Shown: piece after piece, positions 9,555-17,241 of the stretch
How the letters are laid out: every line of letters starts with the position of its first letter
How positions within the stretch are numbered: the stretch's first letter is position 1
Assembly (NCBI RefSeq): GCF_014195545.1
Contig: NZ_JACIBX010000004.1
Span: 62,001-126,000, forward strand
Length of the DNA stretch: 64,000 nt
Source of the DNA: Limimaricola variabilis
Lineage (GTDB): Bacteria; Pseudomonadota; Alphaproteobacteria; Rhodobacterales; Rhodobacteraceae
Direction of reading: 5' to 3'
The notes under the pieces: generated by a model
What the model was told of the DNA's origin: nothing
What the model saw: the letters and a program-made list of their open reading frames with translations, nothing else
Databases searched by the model: none
Program-made: the position numbers and the translations under genes

Positions 9555-11258
9555 ATGTTGCGCTCCCTCCCCCGTCTCGCGGCCCTGTGCCTCGCCGCCT
9601 GGCCTGCCCTCGCCGCCGCGCAGGACGACGCTTCCCCCACGCCCCTGCCCATGACCGCGCCCCTGCTCGGGGCGGCATCCAATTTCGGTCAGGGGGTGCA
9701 GCCAGGCATGCTGCGCAACGCCGTCGCGCTCGGCGTGACCGATCTGCGCGACGGCCTGAACTGGGGCCTCGCCCAGACCCGCGCGGATGCCTACGACTTC
9801 TCCGATCCGCGCGCCGCCTATCCGCGCGACGTGCTCGACGCGGGGCTGCGCCTCAGCCTGACGCTGAACTGGGGCAACCCGCTCTGGGAGGGCGGCGACA
9901 CGCCGGTCACGCCCGAGGGCATCGCCGCCTTCGGCCGCTTCGCCGGCGCGCTGGCGCGGCAATATCCCGGCCTCGACGCGGTCGAGATCGGCAACGAGTT
10001 CAACAGCGCCGATTTCCTGCGCGGCCCGCTCGAGACCGCCTCCGCCACCGCGCGGGCCGAGGCGCATGCCGCGCTGCTGGCCGCCGCCGCGCAGGCGCTG
10101 CGCGCCGAAGATCCTGATATCCGGCTCCTCGGCGGGGCCAGCCACTCGATCCCGCTGGGCTATCTCTGGGCGGTGCTCGACGCGGGCGGGGCCGCGCATA
10201 TGGACGCGCTGGCGATGCATCCCTACACCACCCCGCCCGAACAGCTCGCCCGGCAGGTGGCGGTGCTGCGCCGCCATCCGCAGGCGGCATCGCTGCCGAT
10301 CGAGATCACCGAGTTCGGCAGCGCCGATCCGGCGGCGGCGGCGGGCTACATGCTGCGCGACTATTGCCAGATGGCGCTGTCGGGCGTGACCCGGGCGGTG
10401 TGGTACCCGCTCAACCCGCGCGGCGACGGGCTGGTGCCGCTGCTCACCGCCGATGGCCGGATCACCGGTGCGGGCTTGGCCTTTCGCATCATCACCGGGG
10501 AGTTCGCCGGGCGCGAGGTGCGCGACGCCGCGCCCGATCCCTTCACCTATGGCTGCCGCTTCGGCGAGGACACGATGCTGCTATGGGGCGCACCGCGCGA
10601 GTTGCGCGTGGCCGATGGGATCGAACTGCGCGACCCGGAAGGCCGGGCGCTGGCACCGCCCTACGCGCTGTCGCGCGAGACCCCGCTGATCCTGCGCGGC
10701 ACCACTGGCGGGATCGATATCGGCAAAGGGGTCGAGCTCGGCCCGCAGCGCCTGATCGCCGACAGCTTCGACCAGTTCGGCTACCCTGCCGCCGACGGCA
10801 GCCGCCCCGAGGGCGATCCGTTCGAGCGGTTCCTGCGGATCGACGGCCGCGAAGCCCCGCTCGCGACCATGCCGGGTCAGGAGGCGGGCGGCACGCTCTG
10901 GACGCCCTATCTCGGCGAACCGGGGCAGCGTCCGCTGCGGCTCACCGCCGATCAGCTGCTGCCCGGCGGATCGGCCGCGCATCCGGTCGAGATCGTGCAT
11001 CGCTGGACCGCGCCCGAGGCGATGCGCGTCGCCCTCACCGCCCACTTCGACGTCGCTGCCCGCAGCGAGGACGGCATCACGGTCGCTCTCACACTCAATG
11101 GCGAGGAGATCGCCGCCGAGGAGAGCGGCGGGGTGATCGAGATCGCGCCGCCGCCGATGTCGCTGGCGGCGGGCGACGTGTTCGAAATCACGGTGGGTCC
11201 GGGCGGCAGTGCGGCGGGCGACGTGACCCAATATCATATCACCCTGCGCGCGCCCTGA
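9555..11258 (+). CDS. secreted clan-A glycoside hydrolase (GH39/GH5-like), probable exopolysaccharide glycosidase
   Basis: A 567-residue protein with a signal peptide (residues 1-22, ending ALAAAQ). The body resembles the (beta/alpha)8 glycosidases of clan A. The acid/base candidate is Glu148 in EIGNEFNS, and the nucleophile candidate is Glu253 in EITEFGSAD. Placement in a polysaccharide locus recalls PslG-type hydrolases that trim polymer during export or release biofilm. The C-terminal 170 residues look like a beta-sandwich module. It is monocistronic, divergent from the RTX gene, and ends two bases before the convergent esterase-like gene. The exact GH family is uncertain. Confidence 0.72.
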   Translation: MLRSLPRLAALCLAAWPALAAAQDDASPTPLPMTAPLLGAASNFGQGVQPGMLRNAVALGVTDLRDGLNWGLAQTRADAYDFSDPRAAYPRDVLDAGLRLSLTLNWGNPLWEGGDTPVTPEGIAAFGRFAGALARQYPGLDAVEIGNEFNSADFLRGPLETASATARAEAHAALLAAAAQALRAEDPDIRLLGGASHSIPLGYLWAVLDAGGAAHMDALAMHPYTTPPEQLARQVAVLRRHPQAASLPIEITEFGSADPAAAAGYMLRDYCQMALSGVTRAVWYPLNPRGDGLVPLLTADGRITGAGLAFRIITGEFAGREVRDAAPDPFTYGCRFGEDTMLLWGAPRELRVADGIELRDPEGRALAPPYALSRETPLILRGTTGGIDIGKGVELGPQRLIADSFDQFGYPAADGSRPEGDPFERFLRIDGREAPLATMPGQEAGGTLWTPYLGEPGQRPLRLTADQLLPGGSAAHPVEIVHRWTAPEAMRVALTAHFDVAARSEDGITVALTLNGEEIAAEESGGVIEIAPPPMSLAAGDVFEITVGPGGSAAGDVTQYHITLRAP

Positions 11259-11260
11259 CC

Positions 11261-13087
11261 TCAGCCCGCCGCCGGACGCAGGCAAAGGAGATGCGGATTG
11301 GAGTTGCGCGACGCGCCGCCGTCGATCGTGGCAGTGACCGCGTCGCCCACGCTCTGCGCGCTGGCCGCGCCGCCCGAGCCCATCGTCATCGAGAGCTGCA
11401 CGCCCGAACTGCCCTGCCGGGTCACGTCGTAGCGCTCCGCGAAATCCGACAGGTCGGGATCGCCGCCCCAGCTCGCGCTGTGCAGATTGGCATAGACTAC
11501 CGCATAGAGGACATGCGTGCCCGCCGGCACGTTTGCGGCGACGAGCCCGGCCACCAGGGAGTTGCCGGTCGCGGTCGTGCCGGGCTGCACCACCGCCAGC
11601 GGGTCGGCCGGATCGACGCCGCGCCAGGCCGAGACGATGCCGGTGCTGTAATAGCTCGCACCCTGCGTCAGCTCGACGCCCGGCTCCCCGTCGGCGGCGA
11701 TCTTCCAATAGAGAATGCCGCGCACCTGGTCGGAACTGGCATTGCCGCTCCTGACCTCGGGCAGTGCGATCCAGTCGGGCGGCGTGGTGGCGACATGGTT
11801 GGTCGAATGCGTGCCGACATGCAGCAGCAGCAAGTCGCCCGCCTGCAGCCCGGCGGGCATCGCGACGACATGCGCGCCCTTGGCGGTGTCGGGCGCCCCG
11901 GCCCCGACAAAGGCCACGCCCGAGGATGGCGGCGCGGCGGCGGCGGTGGTCACCGACCAGACGCCTGTGACCCCGCCGATGGTCAGCGTCGCCTGCGTAG
12001 CGGTTTCCGCCTCGGCGCTGGAGCTGACGCGCAGCTGCACCTTCTGATGCTTGTGGATGCGCCCCGGCGCGGAGGTCCAGTCCACCGCCACCGTGTCGTC
12101 GGGGTTGGCGATCCGGTAGGCGCCGCCGGTGACCGTGATCGGCGCGTCCCGCTCGTATCCCACAGGCGTCACCAGCTCGGAGGTGACGGGGGAGGACGGC
12201 GCCGCGCCGCTCCGCGCGGCGAAGGCAAAGGCATCGGGCGCGGCGTCGGTGATCTCGCCATGATGAGCGGCATAGCTGCCGGTCCAGGCGCGATAGGCGC
12301 GCCGCCCGCAATCCTCGGCCCAGGCCGCGCGCGGGTGCAGCTCCGAGAACGGCGCGCCGCCGGTCGCCGCGTCGGTGTCGATCACCATGGCGTTGCCATC
12401 GGCCAGTGCCACGTCGAGCTGCGCCTTGCGCACCGCCCAGGTGTTCGCGGTGGCGGTGGCGCTGTCGAGCCGCGGGCGGGTGCGCTCGACGATGAACAGC
12501 CCGGTCGAGATCCGGGCCCGGAACTCGGCCAGCAGATGCGCGAAGTTGCCCGCGTAATCGCCGCCGTGGCCATTCGCCATGTCGTATTCGCCCTGCGTCC
12601 AGATCGTCACCTCCTCGGGCGTATCGGAGAGCGCCACACGTGCCGCCGCGACGCGGGATTCGAGCTGTTCGAACAGCATCCGCCCCGAGGTCCGGACCGT
12701 CGGGTGCCAGTCGTCGCGCCCGGCCTCGGCTGGCAGGCCGGTGCCGCCCTGCGCGCGCTTGACGATGCGGATCGGCCGATCGACGCCCGCCTGCCGCAGC
12801 TGGTGGGCGAACTCGGCCTCCGAGCCCCAGGCATTGGCGCTGTCGTCACCCGCGTTGCTTCCGGGCGCATAGGGCTCGAAGCCGCCGCTGGCGGGGTTCC
12901 AGACCTCGACATCCTGCATGGCGGCGTATTTCGCGGCCGGTGTCGCGCCCGAGGTGCCCTGCTTGTCGGCGTTGGACTGCCCCGCGACGATCAGCAACAG
13001 CGGCGCCGTCACCGGCACGATGACGGGCGGCCCGGCCTCCGGCGCCGCGACGGCGCAGAGCCCGAGCCCGGTTCCCAGCCGCATCAC
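11261..13087 (-). CDS. SGNH/sialate-acetylesterase-like protein, candidate GTA/phage head-spike fibre
   Basis: A 608-residue protein. Residues about 30-265 have the SASA/CE6 esterase blocks: VAGQSNADKQG with the putative nucleophile serine, RAQGGTGLP, IWTQGEYDMANG, and an ELHPRAAW element with the likely catalytic histidine. The usual Asp three residues before that His is a Ser. The rest is beta-rich and could form a fibre or carbohydrate-binding part. Its start overlaps the 86-residue spike-base gene by four bases (ATGA), so the pair is one operon. In Rhodobacter capsulatus the spike-base gene rcc01079 (ghsA) is followed by the spike-fibre gene rcc01080 (ghsB); equating this protein with GhsB rests on position, not on sequence comparison. 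A deacetylase acting on capsule is the alternative. Confidence 0.6.
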   Translation of the reverse strand: MMRLGTGLGLCAVAAPEAGPPVIVPVTAPLLLIVAGQSNADKQGTSGATPAAKYAAMQDVEVWNPASGGFEPYAPGSNAGDDSANAWGSEAEFAHQLRQAGVDRPIRIVKRAQGGTGLPAEAGRDDWHPTVRTSGRMLFEQLESRVAAARVALSDTPEEVTIWTQGEYDMANGHGGDYAGNFAHLLAEFRARISTGLFIVERTRPRLDSATATANTWAVRKAQLDVALADGNAMVIDTDAATGGAPFSELHPRAAWAEDCGRRAYRAWTGSYAAHHGEITDAAPDAFAFAARSGAAPSSPVTSELVTPVGYERDAPITVTGGAYRIANPDDTVAVDWTSAPGRIHKHQKVQLRVSSSAEAETATQATLTIGGVTGVWSVTTAAAAPPSSGVAFVGAGAPDTAKGAHVVAMPAGLQAGDLLLLHVGTHSTNHVATTPPDWIALPEVRSGNASSDQVRGILYWKIAADGEPGVELTQGASYYSTGIVSAWRGVDPADPLAVVQPGTTATGNSLVAGLVAANVPAGTHVLYAVVYANLHSASWGGDPDLSDFAERYDVTRQGSSGVQLSMTMGSGGAASAQSVGDAVTATIDGGASRNSNPHLLCLRPAAG

Positions 13088-13344
13088 GTCAGCCCCACGA
13101 TCCCGGTGGCGGTGGTGCCGGTCGCCCAGACCCGGCGGACCCGGACCGGCAGCACCGCGCCCGCCGCCAGATAGAGCGTCGCCACCGTGCCGCCGATCGC
13201 GGTGACGCGGATCGTGCCGGGGTTCGTCGCGGTGATCGCTCGCGTCCAGACCGCGAGGTCGGCGCCGTCATCGGGCGTGATCGGGTGCAGGTCGCTCGCT
13301 GGGCTGTCCAGCCCGGATTGCCGGTTCGCAAACTGATCGCTCAT
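13084..13344 (-). CDS. spike base protein, Rcc01079/GhsA-like (GTA head-spike family)
   Basis: An 86-residue protein matching the pattern I know for the phage/GTA spike base family: GLDSPASDLHPITPDDGADL at the start, then a short beta-rich core, then LPVRVRRVWATGTTATGIVG at the end. In R. capsulatus, GhsA (Rcc01079) forms the base of head spikes that let GTA particles bind the capsule of recipient cells. ATG 13344 is preceded by GGAGG with good spacing, and the stop overlaps the following gene by ATGA. No GTA structural genes (terminase, portal, capsid) are present, so this is a detached adhesion locus, as in R. capsulatus, where the GTA genome is split across loci. Confidence 0.78.
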   Translation of the reverse strand: MSDQFANRQSGLDSPASDLHPITPDDGADLAVWTRAITATNPGTIRVTAIGGTVATLYLAAGAVLPVRVRRVWATGTTATGIVGLT

Positions 13345-13559
13345 CTCGTTCCTCCATCGCCGCCCGCTGCGGGGCTCGGGCCGCCACCAGCAGCCCCGGA
13401 ACGCGACAATACCGCCCCGATCGCGATGATTTCCTGAGCCCTGCGCCCGCAGCGCGGCAGCGGCGCGCAACACCCCCCGCCACGGGTGCGGCACGGCTTG
13501 ACCCTTGCCGCGCCGAGGCCCACACCAAGGCGTGTTCCGCCGAAAGGTTTTTAACGATC

Positions 13560-14771
13560 ATGTCCTTGTCCCCCCGCATCCGCTGCTTCAACGCCCGCTA
13601 CAGCCCCAATCTCGGCGACGGCCTGCTTTCGGAATGTCTCGAGCATCAGCTGATCGCGCTCGGCGCTGCCCCCGACACCGCCTCGATCGACCTCGCCGCC
13701 CGCGGCGCCTATGGCGACGTCATGGCCGGGCGCGGCACGATCATGGCGGTGCTCGACGCGCTGCCCGGCCCGGCCCGCCGGGCGGCGGTGCGGCTGCCGC
13801 TGGCGCTGCAGGCGCGGCGCCGCTGGCAGCCGCATTACCGGGCCGGCCTGCGCGGCGCCGAGGCGGTGGCGATCGGCGGCGGCAACCTGCTCGCCGATCT
13901 CGACCTGAACTTCCCGACCAAGCTGTCGCTGGCGCTCGGCGAGGCGCGCAAGCGCGGCCTTCCTGCGGCGATCTATGCCTGCGGCATGTCCGGCGGCTGG
14001 AGCGCGACCGGGCTGCGGATGGCGCGCCGCGCCTTCGCCAACGGCGCGCTCAAGGCGGTGTTCCTGCGCGACACGGCCTCGCGCGATCTCTGGGCCGAGC
14101 TGATGCAGCCCCATACCGGGATCGCGGCCGAGGTGGTGCGCGATCCGGGCCTGCTGGCGGCGCGGGTCTTTCCCGCCGCCAAGGCCGCCCCGCGCCCCCG
14201 CCCGGTCGCCGGGATCGGGCTGATGAGCCATCTGGCGATCCGCTACCACGCCGAGGCGGCGCCGGAGGCGGACCAGCTCGACGACTGGTTCGTCGGGCTC
14301 GGCCGGGCGCTGCTCGACGCGGGCTTCCACCTGCGCGTCTTCACCAATGGCAGCCCCGAGGATGTCAGCTACGCGGCCCGGCTGCGGCCCCGGCTTGCGG
14401 CCCTGGCCGGGCCCGGGCGGATCGCCTTCCCGACCCAGCGCACCCCGGCCGAGCTGTGCGGCCATATCGCCGATCTCGACGTGCTGGTGGCCTACCGGCT
14501 GCACGCGGTGATCGCCGCAACCTCCTACGGGGTGCCGGCGATCGGGCTGGCCTGGGATCGCAAGCTGGCCTCGTTCCTCGACTCGATCGGCGTCGGCGAC
14601 CGGCTGCTCGACGTGACCCGCGTGGCGCCCGGCGCGGCGGCGGAGCGGATGGTCGCGCTGGCCCGACAGCCGCGCGACGAGGCGGCGCGGCAGGCGCTGC
14701 TGCGCGAAGCGGCCGAGGATGTGGGCCGGCTCTACGCCGCCCTTGCGGGGGCTTCGAGCGCGGCGCGGTAG
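13560..14771 (+). CDS. polysaccharide pyruvyl transferase family protein
   Basis: A 403-residue protein with the family hallmarks: NLGDGLLSE near residues 17-25, the IGGGNLL motif near 103-109, and YRLHAVIAATSYGVPAIGLAWD near 320-341 with the conserved histidine. Such enzymes transfer pyruvate from phosphoenolpyruvate to a sugar to form a ketal and add negative charge to exopolysaccharides. It lies alone on the plus strand. Its last 40 bases overlap the end of the convergent glycosyltransferase gene, so the two transcripts are antisense to each other at their 3' ends. Confidence 0.82.
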   Translation: MSLSPRIRCFNARYSPNLGDGLLSECLEHQLIALGAAPDTASIDLAARGAYGDVMAGRGTIMAVLDALPGPARRAAVRLPLALQARRRWQPHYRAGLRGAEAVAIGGGNLLADLDLNFPTKLSLALGEARKRGLPAAIYACGMSGGWSATGLRMARRAFANGALKAVFLRDTASRDLWAELMQPHTGIAAEVVRDPGLLAARVFPAAKAAPRPRPVAGIGLMSHLAIRYHAEAAPEADQLDDWFVGLGRALLDAGFHLRVFTNGSPEDVSYAARLRPRLAALAGPGRIAFPTQRTPAELCGHIADLDVLVAYRLHAVIAATSYGVPAIGLAWDRKLASFLDSIGVGDRLLDVTRVAPGAAAERMVALARQPRDEAARQALLREAAEDVGRLYAALAGASSAAR

Positions 14772-15997
14772 CGGCCGATCTGCGCCTCGATCCATTCGGC
14801 GGGCGTGGTGCAGAGCCCCGCCGCGCCGGAATGGCCCCGGCGGCTGATCGCCTCGATCTCGGCCGCCGGCATCGCGTCGATCCGGGCCAGCGTCGCGGCG
14901 AAGGCCGCCGGGTCGCGCGTGTCGCAGGCCAGCCCGAGGCCGAGCCGCTCTATCTCGGTGCCGAGCAGCGCGTGCCGCCCGAGGATCACCGGCAGGCCCG
15001 ACAGAGACGCCTCGGCCGCCACGAGGCCGAAGGGCTCGGGGTAGCGGCTCGGCATCACCAGCGCGCGGGCATCGCCGATCGCGGCGCCGATCTGCTCCCG
15101 CAACATCCAGCCCAGGAACCGCACCTCCGGATGCGCTTCTTCGAGGCCCTCGCGCAGCGGGCCGTCGCCGATCACGGTGAGCGGCACGCCCGCCCGCGCG
15201 GCGGCGGCGACCAGATCCTCGATCCCCTTCTCGGCCTCGACCCGGCCGACGAAGACCACGCCGCGATTTGCCTCGGCCGCGACCCGCTCCTCGCGAAAGC
15301 CGATCGCCGGGTTGCGCAGCGCCGTCAGCAGCCCCGGCGGGTAGCCCGACATCTCGAGGAAGGGCCGCATCGCCGGGTGGATCATCAGCAGCCCGGCCCA
15401 GTCGGCGCCGCGCTCCAGCGTCCGCCACAGCGTCGCCTGCCGGGTCACCCGCCAGAGCTTCTGCGCGTAGGAGCGCTTGTCGCAATGGGTGGACAGGCAG
15501 TCGGCCGAGAGCGGCTTGCGGCTGCAGGGCGCGGCCGCGCGGTAATCCATGAAGGCGCCGTTCGGGCAGGCGAGAAAGAAGTCATGCGCGTGCAGGAAGC
15601 TGCGCGCCCGCACCGGGGCCAGCGCCGCGAAGATGCTGGGCGACAGCGTCTTGGAGAAGCCGTGCACGTGGAAGACGGTGCGCTCGTCGGCCATCTCCTC
15701 GACGATCTCGGCGAGGAAGCGGCGCGCCGCCGGGTTGTAGATGCCGCGCGTCGCGGCCTGCGCCCGCGGCGCCTTGATCAGCTGCTGACCGCCCAAAGCG
15801 CGCAGATCGACGCCTATCGCGCGCAGCTCGGCGTTGTCGCCGCTGTCGCCGGCCGCAAAGACCACCTCGATGCCGCGCTCGCGCAGGAGGCGCGCCTGCA
15901 GCAGCGCCAGCCCGGTCGCGCCGCCGCGGGCGAGGCTGGCATCGTTGATCACGACCACCCTGAGGCCGCCGGTCGCCCCTGTCCGAATCGCTTTCAT
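14732..15997 (-). CDS. glycosyltransferase family 4 protein
   Basis: A 421-residue GT-B glycosyltransferase. The N-terminal domain has VVVINDASLARGGATGLALLQ and a cysteine-rich insertion (ACPNGAF...CSRK...CLSTHCDK, about 142-175) seen in some GT4 enzymes. The donor domain has VVFVGRVEAEKGIEDLV and YPEPFGLVAAEASL with the two donor glutamates. ATG 15997 was used as the first start. It is monocistronic, and its 3' end overlaps the convergent pyruvyltransferase gene by 40 bp. Substrates are unknown; the third GT4 enzyme of this locus. Confidence 0.85.
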   Translation of the reverse strand: MKAIRTGATGGLRVVVINDASLARGGATGLALLQARLLRERGIEVVFAAGDSGDNAELRAIGVDLRALGGQQLIKAPRAQAATRGIYNPAARRFLAEIVEEMADERTVFHVHGFSKTLSPSIFAALAPVRARSFLHAHDFFLACPNGAFMDYRAAAPCSRKPLSADCLSTHCDKRSYAQKLWRVTRQATLWRTLERGADWAGLLMIHPAMRPFLEMSGYPPGLLTALRNPAIGFREERVAAEANRGVVFVGRVEAEKGIEDLVAAAARAGVPLTVIGDGPLREGLEEAHPEVRFLGWMLREQIGAAIGDARALVMPSRYPEPFGLVAAEASLSGLPVILGRHALLGTEIERLGLGLACDTRDPAAFAATLARIDAMPAAEIEAISRRGHSGAAGLCTTPAEWIEAQIGRYRAALEAPARAA

Positions 15998-16529
15998 GCG
16001 CCGCTCCCGCGTGGTGTCACTCTACCTGTGATTGATCTGCGCGCCTTGGCCCGATTGCAAGCCATAGCGGCAGCGACGAGCGGTCGGCGCGCGGAATGTC
16101 CCTTCGGACAGGCAGCAGGGGAGCGAAACGCCCGTCTGGCGGGCGGCTGATAGCGAACGATTTGTTTCGCGAGGCGAGCCGATTCCAGCCCGCGCGCGGC
16201 CTGCGAAACCTGCCATTCGCCTCGAAATTGCCGCATTCGCTGCGCGCGAAACGGGCAGCATGACACACGTTTAAGGCGAAAATTCTGCTTGCATATTCTC
16301 CCAATGCGGAAGAAATCACATTCATCCGAGGCAGATGACGCGTTTATGGTCAAACGCCCCGGTGGCTCTGCCAGCGGCTTCGGCCCTCGGATTGACCATG
16401 TTGTCATGACGCTGTCAGGCTTGTGTCGAAGTGATGGCGTCCGCAGCCTGTTTTGTTTTTTCTGCGATGCGGCGTCGCTTGTTACCAGTTCGGTCGCCCC
16501 GGCGGCCCTTTGTTGAAGAGTTGATGATT
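15998..16529. promoter_or_regulatory. 532-bp upstream region of the initiating sugar transferase gene
   Basis: Divergent region between a GT4 gene and the sugar transferase gene. Base composition falls noticeably at 16260-16340 and 16425-16525, which is consistent with promoters and a long 5' leader. Several overlapping small reading frames here lack ribosome sites and conserved features. No repeat or riboswitch was recognised. Confidence 0.4.
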
Positions 16530-17198
16530 ATGAGTGTTACCTCCAAGTCGCGCAGCGACCGTCTTCGCTCGTCCGCAATCGAAGGTTTCTACGCCCGTCG
16601 TGGCAAACGCCTTCTGGATCTCTTCCTTGCCCTGGTGATGCTGCCGACACTGGCCCTGGTCATCGCCGTCCTCTGGGTGCTGGTACGCTCGGATGGTGGC
16701 GGCAGCGGCTTTTACGGCCATCGCCGGGTCGGCCAGAACGGGCGCGCGTTCCGCTGCTGGAAGATCAGGACGATGCGCCCCGATGGCGACGAGATCCTCG
16801 CCCGGCATCTCGCCAACGATCCCGAAGCCGCGGCCGAATGGGCGCGGGACTACAAGCTTACCAACGATCCGCGGGTCACGCGGATCGGCAATTTCCTGCG
16901 GCGGACCAGCCTCGACGAGCTGCCGCAGGTCTGGAACGTGCTGCGCGGCGAGATGAGCTTCGTCGGGCCGCGCCCGATCGTCAGCGACGAGCTGGCGCGC
17001 TACGAGGGCTACCAGTGGTGCTATCTCACCGCGGTGCCGGGCATCACCGGCCTGTGGCAGGTCTCGGGCCGCAACGATGTCAGCTACGAGGAGCGGGTGC
17101 AGCTCGACATGCAGTACCAGGCGCGGCGCTCGCTGATGCTCGACCTCGCCGTCATCCTGCGCACCGCCGGCGCGGTGGTGAACCGGACCGGCAAGTGA
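16530..17198 (+). CDS. ExoY/WbaP-type undecaprenyl-phosphate sugar-1-phosphate transferase
   Basis: A 222-residue initiating sugar transferase that loads the first sugar-1-phosphate on undecaprenyl phosphate. One hydrophobic helix (about 25-47, [12 protein letters not shown]) is followed by the family catalytic domain: [21 protein letters not shown], then [21 protein letters not shown], then MSFVGPRPI, then [14 protein letters not shown]. Length and single membrane segment fit the short ExoY type rather than the five-helix WbaP type. GAAGAG at 16515-16520 fits ATG 16530; ATG 16524 two codons earlier is an equal alternative. It has a strong terminator and is alone in its transcript. Confidence 0.9.
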   Translation: MSVTSKSRSDRLRSSAIEGFYARRGKRLLDLFLALVMLPTLALVIAVLWVLVRSDGGGSGFYGHRRVGQNGRAFRCWKIRTMRPDGDEILARHLANDPEAAAEWARDYKLTNDPRVTRIGNFLRRTSLDELPQVWNVLRGEMSFVGPRPIVSDELARYEGYQWCYLTAVPGITGLWQVSGRNDVSYEERVQLDMQYQARRSLMLDLAVILRTAGAVVNRTGK

Positions 17199-17203
17199 AC
17201 CCA

Positions 17204-17232
17204 CCGGGCCGCCCGCCCGTCGGGCGGCCCGG
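17204..17232. terminator. hairpin between convergent genes
   Basis: Perfect 12-bp GC stem (17204-17215 with 17221-17232) and five-base loop CCCGT, starting five bases after the sugar transferase stop and ten bases before the end of the minus-strand subtilase. There is no T-tract. Confidence 0.7.
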
Positions 17233-17241
17233 ACATCCCTC

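Noticed and set aside
10364-13205. Long plus-strand frame opposite the esterase-like gene
   Set aside because: It reads as Arg/Gly/Ala-rich shadow sequence without motifs, created by high GC on the opposite strand.
16289-16516. 75-codon reading frame upstream of the sugar transferase
   Set aside because: No ribosome site, no conserved character, and it lies in the AT-richer leader region.
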